Source: Flavobacterium chilense
GTDB lineage: Bacteria; Bacteroidota; Bacteroidia; Flavobacteriales; Flavobacteriaceae
DNA length: 64,000 nucleotides
Assembly (NCBI RefSeq): GCF_001602525.1
Contig: NZ_LSYT01000002.1
Coordinates: 620,001-684,000 of the forward strand
Reading direction: 5' to 3'
In this document: piece by piece, positions 25,351 through 32,805 of the stretch
How the letters are laid out: each line of letters opens with the position of its first letter
How positions within the stretch are numbered: position 1 is the first letter of the stretch
Notes under the pieces: model-generated
Seen by the model: only the letters and a program-made list of their open reading frames with translations
What the model was told of the DNA's origin: nothing
The model's database searches: none
Made by a program: the position numbers and the translations under genes

Positions 25351-26433
25351 ATGAAAACAGCGAAAATAGTTATAGGTTTAGGATTTGGCGATGAAGGAAA
25401 AGGAATAACAACAGATTTTCTGGCAAAACAAAATCCTGAATCTATAGTTATTCGGTTTTCGGGAGGACAACAGGCGGCACATACGGTTATGATTGGCGAT
25501 CAAAAACACGTTCATTCCAGTTTTGCCAGCGGTGCCCTTCGCGGACTTCCATCTTATTACAGCGAACACTGTACGATTCATCCGCTCTTTTTGTACAATG
25601 AAAGAGAAGAATTAAAAGAAAAAAACGCTAATCTGGATTTATACATTCATCCGTTAGCAAAAGTGACCACTCCATTTGATGTTTGGCACAATCGAGGAAA
25701 TACCAGAAATATTGATCACGGAACCTGTGGAAAAGGCATTGGTTCAACCATGAAAAGAAACGAAGGTCCGTATAAATTGTTCGCCATCGATTTGATTGCG
25801 CCTCGCGAAATGCTTTTGGAAAAGCTAAATCAGATCGCTTATTATTATGGTTTTTTAAATGAAAGTGAAATCGATGAAGAAGTTCAGGCTTATCTTGATG
25901 CAATTGATAACCTAAAATGGAATATTGTCGATTATACTTTTCTTTCAAAATACGATAATCTGATTTTTGAAGGGAGTCAGGGCATTCTTTTGGATATGGA
26001 TCACGGCGTTTTCCCGAATGTGACTTATGCCAATACAACCTCAAAAAATGCAGTTGAAATCTGTAATAGACTGAAGATTGAAGAGGTAGAAATATATTAC
26101 GTAACCAGAAGTTACACCACAAGGCACGGCCACGGCTGGATGCCGAATGAGAGAGAAATACAATTAAAAAACAACGAAGAAGAAACCTGTGTTTTCAACG
26201 AATACCAAAAACAGCTCAGATTTGCGGATCTGAACTACGATTTGTTGAACTACGCTTTAAAACTAGATACGGCTTACAGTCCAATGGCAAAAAGAAATTT
26301 GGTAGTAACATGCATGGATCAGCTTGAAAAGGATTATGAGTTTGAAAACCTGACAACGGATTTCAGCACAATTTACGGATCATTTTCGCCAGATTCTAAA
26401 GATTTTAAAGAGATAACTTCTTTGTTTCAATAA
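25351..26433 (+). CDS. Divergent adenylosuccinate synthetase-like protein
   Basis: 360 aa, shorter than the usual ~425-aa PurA. The P-loop GFGDEGKG keeps the catalytic Asp14 and Lys17, and His45 of the phosphate-transfer pair is in GGQQAAHTV, which replaces the usual GGNNAGHT. EGSQGILLDMDHG corresponds to EGAQGxLLDxDHG. The Arg-rich IMP region is TRSYTTRHGHGW, and the usual GTP-base TKLD motif appears as TCMD. So the reaction type (GTP-driven ligation to a purine) is likely retained but the nucleotide or acceptor may differ. It is probably not a phage PurZ because Asp14 is kept. It ends 8 nt before NADAR. Confidence 0.75.
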   Translation: MKTAKIVIGLGFGDEGKGITTDFLAKQNPESIVIRFSGGQQAAHTVMIGDQKHVHSSFASGALRGLPSYYSEHCTIHPLFLYNEREELKEKNANLDLYIHPLAKVTTPFDVWHNRGNTRNIDHGTCGKGIGSTMKRNEGPYKLFAIDLIAPREMLLEKLNQIAYYYGFLNESEIDEEVQAYLDAIDNLKWNIVDYTFLSKYDNLIFEGSQGILLDMDHGVFPNVTYANTTSKNAVEICNRLKIEEVEIYYVTRSYTTRHGHGWMPNEREIQLKNNEEETCVFNEYQKQLRFADLNYDLLNYALKLDTAYSPMAKRNLVVTCMDQLEKDYEFENLTTDFSTIYGSFSPDSKDFKEITSLFQ

Positions 26434-26441
26434 CAGAAAAA

Positions 26442-26969
26442 ATGAAATACAATATAGATACTATAGTTCCGGAAAGTAAGTTTTTATTTTTCTGGGGACA
26501 TCAGCCAAGTAATGACGGAACGATTACTAAAACCTGTTTCAGCCAGTGGTGGCTAAGTACATTCAAAGTAAATGATATAACTTATAAAACTGCTGAACAC
26601 TGGATGATGGCAAAGAAAGCCGAATTGTTTAACGATCAGGAAATTTTAGAAAAAATCATAAAATGCAATTCACCTGCCGAAGCTAAAAAACTAGGCCGTA
26701 AAGTGAGAAATTACGATGATAAAATCTGGTTAGAAAACCGATTTGAAATTGTAAAAGAAGGAAACTATCATAAGTTCAGTCAAAATCATGATTTGAAAAC
26801 GTTTCTGTTAAACACTAACGAAAGAGTTATTGTCGAAGCAAGTCCAGTTGATCCAATCTGGGGAATTGGAATGGCAGGCGATCATAAAGATGCTTTAAAT
26901 CCTGAAAAATGGAAAGGTTTGAATCTTTTAGGTTTTGCTTTGATGGAAGTTAGAGATGAATTGAGATAA
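26442..26969 (+). CDS. NADAR family protein (YbiA-like N-glycosidase fold)
   Basis: 175 aa. Diagnostic segments are FFWGHQPS, CFSQWW, YKTAEHWMMAKKAELF, WLENRFEIVKEGNYHKF and DPIWGIGM, covering the whole family length. NADAR proteins are associated with NAD and ADP-ribose metabolism; some remove ADP-ribose from guanine, and YbiA cleaves a riboflavin intermediate. It is translationally linked to the next gene, whose ATG begins right after its stop. In this cluster an ADP-ribose role is more likely than riboflavin. Confidence 0.93.
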   Translation: MKYNIDTIVPESKFLFFWGHQPSNDGTITKTCFSQWWLSTFKVNDITYKTAEHWMMAKKAELFNDQEILEKIIKCNSPAEAKKLGRKVRNYDDKIWLENRFEIVKEGNYHKFSQNHDLKTFLLNTNERVIVEASPVDPIWGIGMAGDHKDALNPEKWKGLNLLGFALMEVRDELR

Positions 26970-27389
26970 ATGATTATGGAAACAACAAGATTATATCGCC
27001 CTGTTGGATTAAAAGAAATGGAACTGATAGCAGATTTAGGTTACAAGTCCTTTCCTCCGAGATTAGAATGGCAGCCTATTTTTTATCCGGTAATGAATCA
27101 GCAATATGCAGAACAAATTGCTTTTGAATGGAATACCGTTGATGAATTTTCCAGTTTTATTGGGATTGTTACTGCTTTTGAAGTTAAAACTTCTTTTTTA
27201 GAAAAGTATGAAATCCAAAATGTTGGCGATAGAAATCACAATGAACTGTGGATTCCGTCTGAAGATTTAAATGATTTTAATTCTAATATTATTGGTGAAA
27301 TTGAAGTAATAAAAGTGCATTTCACAGATCGTTCAGAAGTAAGTTCAAATGTTGGATTAATGGACAAATTAAATGAATTTAAAAAATGA
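26970..27389 (+). CDS. Small ADP-ribose-cluster protein of unknown function, 139 aa
   Basis: Resembles short proteins that databases label 'ADP-ribosylation/crystallin J1', although it is too short to be a glycohydrolase. Conserved-looking segments are [31 protein letters not shown] and [10 protein letters not shown], then [24 protein letters not shown] and [15 protein letters not shown]. It is a compact mixed alpha/beta domain without a signal. The NADAR stop is directly before its ATG and its own end overlaps the macro gene by 4 nt. Repeated linkage to NAD genes suggests a nucleotide-related role, not proven. Confidence 0.7.
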   Translation: MIMETTRLYRPVGLKEMELIADLGYKSFPPRLEWQPIFYPVMNQQYAEQIAFEWNTVDEFSSFIGIVTAFEVKTSFLEKYEIQNVGDRNHNELWIPSEDLNDFNSNIIGEIEVIKVHFTDRSEVSSNVGLMDKLNEFKK

Positions 27390-27904
27390 TTTTAGAACTT
27401 CTAAAAGCAGATATAACTGAACTTAATGTTGATGCTATTGTAAATGCTGCAAATACTTCTTTACTGGGAGGCGGCGGAGTTGATGGCGCGATTCACAGGA
27501 AGGGAGGAGAAGCTATTTTAGAGGAATGTGTCCAAATTCGAAATAAACAAGGCGGATGCAAAACTGGTGAAGCAGTTATAACAACTGCGGGAAATTTGCC
27601 GTCAAAATATGTTATTCATACTGTAGGTCCGGTTTGGAATGGCGATAAAGAAGAAAAATCAAAATTATTAGCCGATTGCTATAAAAATAGTTTGAACCTA
27701 GCTATTCAAAATGGAATAAAATCTATTGCTTTTCCGAATATAAGTACCGGAATTTATCATTTTCCAAAAGATAAAGCAGCAGAAATTGCAGTAAACACAA
27801 TAAAAGATTTCGATAAATCAGAAGAAATAGAAAAGGTAATATTCGTATGTTTCGATGATGAAAATTACAAGATTTACCAAAACATTCTACAAGATGTTCC
27901 ATAA
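27386..27904 (+). CDS. Macro domain protein (O-acetyl-ADP-ribose deacetylase-like)
   Basis: 172 aa, a single macro domain. The signature ADP-ribose loops [22 protein letters not shown] (residues ~19-40) and the phosphate loop [16 protein letters not shown] are intact, as in YmdB-type enzymes that hydrolyse O-acetyl-ADP-ribose or ADP-ribosylated substrates. ATG overlaps the previous stop (ATGA). The TAA stop lies inside the ATGTTC-CATAA-GAACAT repeat. Confidence 0.96.
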   Translation: MILELLKADITELNVDAIVNAANTSLLGGGGVDGAIHRKGGEAILEECVQIRNKQGGCKTGEAVITTAGNLPSKYVIHTVGPVWNGDKEEKSKLLADCYKNSLNLAIQNGIKSIAFPNISTGIYHFPKDKAAEIAVNTIKDFDKSEEIEKVIFVCFDDENYKIYQNILQDVP

Positions 27905-27962
27905 GAACATTTCATCGGTAGAATAAAATGTTGCCAGATCGTAATTGCGTTCCATAGGAACG
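27894..27962. repeat. Paired GTTCC palindromes with intervening conserved text
   Basis: ATGTTC-CATAA-GAACAT (27894-27910) and CGTTCC-ATA-GGAACG (27948-27962) are separated by 37 nt. The first contains the macro gene stop codon. A matching GTTCCA-T-TGGAAC is at 3939. I recognise this as a type of intergenic repeat of Bacteroidetes genomes, from memory only. Confidence 0.7.
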
Positions 27963-27990
27963 TTTGATCAAAACATTAATTAGAAAACAA

Positions 27991-28010
27991 ACACAATCAC
28001 ACTATTGTGT
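27991..28010. promoter_or_regulatory. 7-bp-arm dyad before the DUF4291 gene
   Basis: ACACAAT-CACACT-ATTGTGT, perfect arms, ending 9 nt before ATG 28020. It could be an mRNA hairpin near the start or a protein-binding dyad. It differs from the NrtR dyads. Confidence 0.45.
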
Positions 28011-28019
28011 ATTTATAAA

Positions 28020-28667
28020 ATGAAAATAGAATTAAAAAAATATAGCGAGCAAATACAAGAATGGCCGAAATCAGGTTATCACATAATGGCTCAATACGAT
28101 GATAAGGAAATAATAGTTTATCAGTCGTATCGAAAAGAAATCGGTGAATTTGCCGTAAAAAATCAGTTTTTTGGAGGGGCATTTAGTCTGGAAAGAATGA
28201 CATGGATCAAGCCTAATTTTCTTTGGATGATGTACAGAAACGGCTGGGGAACAAAAGAAGGGCAAGAAGTTGTTTTGGCAATTCATCTAAAAAGAGAAGC
28301 ATTTGAAAAATATTTGCAAAATGCCGTTTATTCCACTCACGATTCGTCACTTGGAAAAAGCTATGAGGAGTGGCAGACCGAAGTAAAAACATCTTCAGTG
28401 AGATTACAGTGGGATCCGGATCACGATCCTTATGGAGCAAAATTAGAAAGAAGAGCCATTCAGATTGGTTTACGAGATGAATTTACAAGATCGTTTGCTA
28501 AAGAAGATATTTTGCTGATCGAAGATATTTCGGCTTTTGTACAAGAACAATATGAGTTTGTGCAGAAAAAACAATTGGAAAATCTATTGATTCCTGCCGA
28601 AAAACCTTTGATTTTTCAGGATGAAGAATTGAATAAAAAATTAAAAATTTCTGGAAATCATGAATGA
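28020..28667 (+). CDS. DUF4291 family protein
   Basis: 215 aa from ATG 28020 (the open frame extends to a TTG at 28005, inside the dyad). The family pattern is clear: IIVYQSYRKEIGEFAVKNQF, FSLERMTWIKPNFLWMMYRNGWGTK and SVRLQWDPDHDP, then RRAIQIGLRDEFTRSF. The strongly conserved Arg, Trp and His positions suggest an enzyme, and the biochemical function is not known to me. It overlaps kptA by 8 nt. Its place among ADP-ribose genes suggests work on NAD-derived or RNA substrates. Confidence 0.85.
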   Translation: MKIELKKYSEQIQEWPKSGYHIMAQYDDKEIIVYQSYRKEIGEFAVKNQFFGGAFSLERMTWIKPNFLWMMYRNGWGTKEGQEVVLAIHLKREAFEKYLQNAVYSTHDSSLGKSYEEWQTEVKTSSVRLQWDPDHDPYGAKLERRAIQIGLRDEFTRSFAKEDILLIEDISAFVQEQYEFVQKKQLENLLIPAEKPLIFQDEELNKKLKISGNHE

Positions 28668-29214
28668 GAAAACAGCAAAAACAGTAAGTAAGTTTCTAAG
28701 CTTAGTGCTCAGACATTCGCCAGAAAAAATCGGATTAAAACTAGACGAAAATGGCTGGGCAGATGTAGAAGAATTAATCGTAAAATGTAATAAAAAAGGA
28801 AGTCAAAATCAGATGACAGCAGAACTTTTGGATTACGTTGTAGAAAATAACGATAAAAAGCGTTTTGCTTATAATGAAGATAAAACCAAAATCCGTGCAA
28901 GCCAGGGACATTCTATTTCGGTTGAATTAGATTTAGCAGAGACAGAACCTTCAGAATATTTGTATCACGGAACCGTTGGGAAGTTTATGGAAAGCATTCA
29001 GAAAGAAGGTTTGAAAAAAATGAGCCGTCAGCATGTTCATCTTTCCAAAGATAAAGAAACGGCAGTAAAAGTAGGAAGCAGAAGAGGCGTCCCACAAATT
29101 TTAACTGTGAGAAGCGGTGCCATGTTTAGAGACGGATTCAAATTTTATTTGTCCGAAAACAATGTCTGGTTGACCGATGAGGTTCCCGCAAAGTACATCG
29201 AGTTTAAATCTTAA
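28660..29214 (+). CDS. kptA: RNA 2'-phosphotransferase (KptA/Tpt1)
   Basis: 184 aa, full length. The N-terminal winged helix contains SKFLSLVLRHSPEKIGLKLDENGWADVEEL. The ART-like catalytic half has IRASQGHSI, LYHGTVGKFMESIQKEGL, HVHLSKDKETAVKVGSRRG and the C-terminal WLTDEVPAKYIEF. The enzyme transfers a 2'-phosphate from RNA to NAD, yielding ADP-ribose 1'',2''-cyclic phosphate, a product that macro and Nudix proteins can process. This links it to the neighbours. Its start overlaps the DUF4291 end. Confidence 0.96.
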   Translation: MNEKTAKTVSKFLSLVLRHSPEKIGLKLDENGWADVEELIVKCNKKGSQNQMTAELLDYVVENNDKKRFAYNEDKTKIRASQGHSISVELDLAETEPSEYLYHGTVGKFMESIQKEGLKKMSRQHVHLSKDKETAVKVGSRRGVPQILTVRSGAMFRDGFKFYLSENNVWLTDEVPAKYIEFKS

Positions 29215-29233
29215 AACAATCAAATAAAAAGTT

Positions 29234-30073
29234 ATGATTTTAGAAGCGGCAATAGGTGATGCATACGGTGCAGGTTTTGAGTTTAGGGATTTGGATTTTA
29301 TTTCTCAAAATAATGATCTGACCAAGTATCACAAACACGGAATGTACACTGAGATTTATAAAAGATATACAGATGATACTCAAATGGCAATTGCAATTTC
29401 AGAATTACTGCTGGAAGAGGATAACTGGAATGAAATAAAAGTGGCAGATAAGTTTGTTGAGGTTTTTCAAAGGGATAAAAGACGTGGTTATTCAGACAGG
29501 GTTTACAATGCTTTAGATGCCAGTAAAAACGGTTCTGATTTTATCAAAATAATTGATAATGGAAGTAGCGGAAATGGTTCAGCTATGAGAGCATATTCAA
29601 TAGGCTATTTAAAAGATATTAAACAAATACTAGAGTTCTGTGAGATTCAGGCAAAAACCTCACATCTTACTGTTGAAGGAATAAGCTGTGCGAAACGTAT
29701 TGCATTGGCAGTTCATTATTTTAAATATAATTTAGGTGACGGATCAACTCTGATAACGTTTTTAAACGAAACTTTAAAAGAGAATGAAAACTATAGAATC
29801 ACTTCTCCAATCGATATGCATGGTTATCCAACGACACAAGCTGTAATTAAAATGGTTTCAGAAGCCACTTCTATGAAAGATTGTTTAAAAACTGGGATAG
29901 GTTATGGCGGCGATACCGATACCGTTGCAGCTTTGTGTATGGCAATCTTAAGTCATAAACAAAACTGTGAAAAAACACTGCCTTTATTTTTATATGATGA
30001 ACTGGAGAATGATAAATTCGGAAAAGATTTTTTAATAAAACTAGATGCCGCTCTTGATAATAAGTTCAATTAA
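29234..30073 (+). CDS. ADP-ribosylglycohydrolase family protein 1
   Basis: 279 aa. Starts at once with AAIGDAYGAGFEF, with the metal-binding YTDDTQMAIAISELLLE near residue 45, GNGSAMRA near 115 and GGDTDTVAALCMAIL near 235. All dinuclear-magnesium Asp/Thr positions appear intact. Enzymes of the family release ADP-ribose from Arg, Ser or nucleobases, or process O-acetyl-ADP-ribose. It belongs to a different subgroup from the second copy at 31857, with little identity outside motifs. It follows kptA by 19 nt. Confidence 0.93.
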   Translation: MILEAAIGDAYGAGFEFRDLDFISQNNDLTKYHKHGMYTEIYKRYTDDTQMAIAISELLLEEDNWNEIKVADKFVEVFQRDKRRGYSDRVYNALDASKNGSDFIKIIDNGSSGNGSAMRAYSIGYLKDIKQILEFCEIQAKTSHLTVEGISCAKRIALAVHYFKYNLGDGSTLITFLNETLKENENYRITSPIDMHGYPTTQAVIKMVSEATSMKDCLKTGIGYGGDTDTVAALCMAILSHKQNCEKTLPLFLYDELENDKFGKDFLIKLDAALDNKFN

Positions 30074-30088
30074 TTAAAAAGTATAATT

Positions 30089-30649
30089 ATGCAAAACATT
30101 ATTAATGAAACAATGGAAATTTATACAATTGAAAATTTCCTTACAGTTGATGAATGTCATGAATTAATACAGAAAAGTGAACAAATTGGCTTTGAAGAAG
30201 CAGGAGTAAATATTGATGGAGCACAAAAAATGATTAAAATGGTACGTAATAACGAACGTATCCTGTATCAGAATGAAGAATATGCTTCTTTCTTATGGCA
30301 GAAACTACAGCCTTATATTAAGTCTGAAGTAGGAAACAGTACAGCTATAGGATTAAATGAAATGTTCCGATTTTATAAATATAATCCGGGTCAGCGTTTT
30401 AAAATGCACCGTGACGGAAGTTATAAACGCAGTGAGTCTGAATTTAGTTATTATACGTTTCTCATTTATCTGAATGAAGAATATGAAGGAGGAGAAACCA
30501 AATTTGCTTCGGGTGAAATTATTACTCCAAAAACCGGAACAGCGCTTGTTTTTGAACACAGTCAGCGCCATGAAGGTGCCGCTTTGATTTCGGGAATCAA
30601 GTATGTTTTAAGAAGCGATATTATGTATAAGCTTAAAGAGAATATATAA
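30089..30649 (+). CDS. 2OG-Fe(II) oxygenase, prolyl 4-hydroxylase-like
   Basis: 186 aa. The double-stranded beta-helix carries the iron ligands in FKMHRDGSY (His-x-Asp) and SQRHEGAALI (His), with a basic residue for 2-oxoglutarate in IKYVLRSDIMY. The N-terminal TIENFLTVDECHELIQKSEQIGFEEAGV is typical of P4H-type enzymes. It could hydroxylate a protein or an alkylated base, and the substrate is unknown. It lies 15 nt after the glycohydrolase and 2 nt before the phosphatase, so all belong to one transcript. A Met at 30110 is an alternative start. Confidence 0.9.
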   Translation: MQNIINETMEIYTIENFLTVDECHELIQKSEQIGFEEAGVNIDGAQKMIKMVRNNERILYQNEEYASFLWQKLQPYIKSEVGNSTAIGLNEMFRFYKYNPGQRFKMHRDGSYKRSESEFSYYTFLIYLNEEYEGGETKFASGEIITPKTGTALVFEHSQRHEGAALISGIKYVLRSDIMYKLKENI

Positions 30650-30651
30650 AA

Positions 30652-31383
30652 ATGAAAAGAACCTTAGTTTTTGGTGATATTCACGGCGGATTAAAAGCCT
30701 TAATTCAGTTATTAGAAAGAATCGATTATTCAGAAAATGACCGATTTATTTTTCTCGGAGATTATGTAGACGGCTGGAGCGAATCCAAACAATTAATCAA
30801 TTTCCTTATTGAATTATCCCAAAAACAGGAATGTATTTTTATCAAAGGAAATCATGATGCCTGGTGTCAAGAATGGTTAGAGAATGATGTTATAAACGAT
30901 GTTTGGTTTTTGCACGGAGGAAAATCAACGATAGAAAGTTATGCCGATATTGCCTTTTCAGAAAAAGAAAAACATCGTCATTTTTTCAATCAAATGAAAG
31001 ATTATTTTGTAGACGAAAATAACAATTTGTTTATTCATGCCGGTTTTTCATCCATGCATGGTCCTGAAAAAGAACATTACAAAACCAATTATTCGTGGGA
31101 TAGAACACTTTGGGAAATGGCTTTAACAATGGATAAAAGAATCCAAAAAGATTCTCTTTTGTACCCAAAACGATTATTGCTTTTTAATGAAATTTATATC
31201 GGCCACACGCCAACGCTTCATTATAATGTTGAAATTCCAATGCAGGGATGCAATGTGTGGAATATTGATACGGGAGCTGGTTTTTACGGAAAATTGACTT
31301 GTTTGGATATTGAAACGAAAGCCTTTTGGCAAAGTGATGTTGTGCAGATCTTTTATCCGAATGAAAAAGGAAGAAATAAATAA
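30652..31383 (+). CDS. Calcineurin-like metallophosphoesterase (PPP/ApaH-type)
   Basis: 243 aa. The metallophosphatase motifs are FGDIHGG (residues ~7-13), LGDYVDGWSES (~35-45) and IKGNHDAW (~65-72), followed by FIHAGFSS and a C-terminal GHTPTLHYN. This pattern belongs to PPP phosphatases and Ap4A hydrolases. Substrates in this setting might be phospho-ADP-ribose, dinucleoside polyphosphates or phosphoproteins; sequence alone does not decide. It is followed 4 nt later by the next gene. Confidence 0.92.
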   Translation: MKRTLVFGDIHGGLKALIQLLERIDYSENDRFIFLGDYVDGWSESKQLINFLIELSQKQECIFIKGNHDAWCQEWLENDVINDVWFLHGGKSTIESYADIAFSEKEKHRHFFNQMKDYFVDENNNLFIHAGFSSMHGPEKEHYKTNYSWDRTLWEMALTMDKRIQKDSLLYPKRLLLFNEIYIGHTPTLHYNVEIPMQGCNVWNIDTGAGFYGKLTCLDIETKAFWQSDVVQIFYPNEKGRNK

Positions 31384-31387
31384 AATC

Positions 31388-31840
31388 ATGAAAAGAATTT
31401 ATAAAGCACCAGAAGAGATTCCTTTACAAATTGATGCCAAAACTATTTTTTTGGCTGGTTCTATAGAAATGGATAAAGCTGTAGATTGGCAAAAACATTG
31501 CGAAGAATTGCTGCAGGATAAGTTTATTGTCTTTAATCCAAGAAGAAATGAATGGGACAGCAGCTGGTCGCAAAGCATAGAGAATCCTAATTTTAAAGAA
31601 CAGGTTAGCTGGGAACTTAATGCATTAGAAAAAGCAGATATTATTATCATGTATTTTGCAGCTAATACAATGTCTCCGATATCGTTACTGGAGTTTGGGC
31701 TTTATGCGCAATCTAAAAAGATGAAAGTGGTTGTTGAAGAAGATTTTTGGCGTAAAGGCAATATTGATATTGTCTGCGAAAGATATGAAGTAGAACAGTT
31801 TAAAACTTTAGAAGAGTTAATTCAAAATTTGCTTGACTAA
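31388..31840 (+). CDS. Nucleoside 2-deoxyribosyltransferase-like protein
   Basis: 150 aa from ATG 31388; a longer frame from 31310 would overlap the phosphatase by 74 nt and is unlikely. TIFLAGSIEMDKAVDWQ, FNPRRNEWDSSW, QVSWELNALEKADIIIMYF and SPISLLEFGLYAQSKKMKVVV match the Nuc_deoxyri_tr2 type. Relatives transfer or hydrolyse deoxyribosyl bonds at a base; several bind NAD-like nucleotides, related to the fold of TIR/CD38-associated nucleoside hydrolases. The exact substrate is unknown. Confidence 0.82.
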   Translation: MKRIYKAPEEIPLQIDAKTIFLAGSIEMDKAVDWQKHCEELLQDKFIVFNPRRNEWDSSWSQSIENPNFKEQVSWELNALEKADIIIMYFAANTMSPISLLEFGLYAQSKKMKVVVEEDFWRKGNIDIVCERYEVEQFKTLEELIQNLLD

Positions 31841-31856
31841 AGAAGAGAAAGAAATC

Positions 31857-32792
31857 ATGAAAAGTAAAATAGAATCAGGTTTATTTGGTGTTGCAATTGG
31901 AGATGCTTTAGGTGTTCCGGTTGAATTTAAATCCAGAGAAAAATTAAAACAGAATCCGGTTGTAGATATGATGGGTTTTATGTCCTGGAACCAGCCGCCA
32001 GGAACATTTAGCGATGATAGTTCATTGGCTTTTTGTACTGCCGAAAGTCTTTGTAAAGGTTACGATATAGAAGATATGGCTCAGACTTTTGTAAAATGGA
32101 TGCAGGAAGGATATTGGGGAGCGCATAACAAAGTATTTGATATTGGAGGAACAACCAAACATTCTCTGGCAAGAGTTGTAAAAGGAGAATCGGCTAGAAA
32201 TTCGGGTAATTTTTTTGAAGAAGATAATGGCAATGGTTCTTTAATGCGTATTTTGCCATTAGTTTTTTATCTTCAGAAAGAGAATGATATTGAAGTTATT
32301 TATAAAAAGGTAAAAGAAGTTTCATCAATTACACACGCTCATTTTCGTTCAGGGTTTGCCTGTTTTATTTATGTTGTATATTGTTTGGAGATTTTAAAAG
32401 ATAAAGATAAATTCGAAGCTTATAAAGAAATGCAAAATGTTCTTTCGAAGTTTTTAGAAGATAAAAAATATAATCCTGTCGAAATTCAGTTGTTTGATAA
32501 GCTTCTGAAAAATGATATCTGGACATTTCCTGAAAATGAAATTCGGGCATCTGGGTATGTACTGCATAGTTTAGAAGCCAGTTTTTGGTGTTTTTTAAAT
32601 TCAGATTCTTACGAAGAAACAGTTTTAAAAGCAGTTAACTTAGGCGAAGATACCGATACAACGGGCGCAATTGCCGGAGGATTGGCAGGAATTTATTATG
32701 GAATCGAAAATATTCCGGAAAAGTGGATTGACAATTTAGCAAGATCCAATGATATTGAAGATTTAGCATACCGATTATCACAAAAAATATAA
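31857..32792 (+). CDS. ADP-ribosylglycohydrolase family protein 2
   Basis: 311 aa from ATG 31857; the frame runs back to a TTG at 31833 that overlaps the previous gene. Motifs are LFGVAIGDALGVPVEF, GTFSDDSSLAFCTAESL, FDIGGTTKHSLARV, NGNGSLMRILPL and GEDTDTTGAIAGGLAG, all consistent with a working dinuclear metal site. The FSDDSS form differs from the YTDDTQ form of the first copy. It is 16 nt after the deoxyribosyltransferase-like gene and 13 nt before the NAMPT gene. Confidence 0.95.
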   Translation: MKSKIESGLFGVAIGDALGVPVEFKSREKLKQNPVVDMMGFMSWNQPPGTFSDDSSLAFCTAESLCKGYDIEDMAQTFVKWMQEGYWGAHNKVFDIGGTTKHSLARVVKGESARNSGNFFEEDNGNGSLMRILPLVFYLQKENDIEVIYKKVKEVSSITHAHFRSGFACFIYVVYCLEILKDKDKFEAYKEMQNVLSKFLEDKKYNPVEIQLFDKLLKNDIWTFPENEIRASGYVLHSLEASFWCFLNSDSYEETVLKAVNLGEDTDTTGAIAGGLAGIYYGIENIPEKWIDNLARSNDIEDLAYRLSQKI

Positions 32793-32805
32793 ATAGAAAA
32801 AATAT

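Noticed and set aside
25628..26122. 164-aa ORF on the minus strand within the PurA-like gene
   Set aside because: It mirrors a strongly conserved enzyme gene, lacks any recognisable motif and has codon use unlike its neighbours.
25351..26433. PurZ (phage 2-aminoadenylosuccinate synthetase)
   Set aside because: The catalytic Asp of the GDEGKG loop is kept, whereas PurZ typically replaces it; no phage genes are near.
31310..31387. Longer N-terminus for the deoxyribosyltransferase-like gene
   Set aside because: It would overlap the phosphatase gene by 74 nt, and the ATG at 31388 lies directly before the conserved part.
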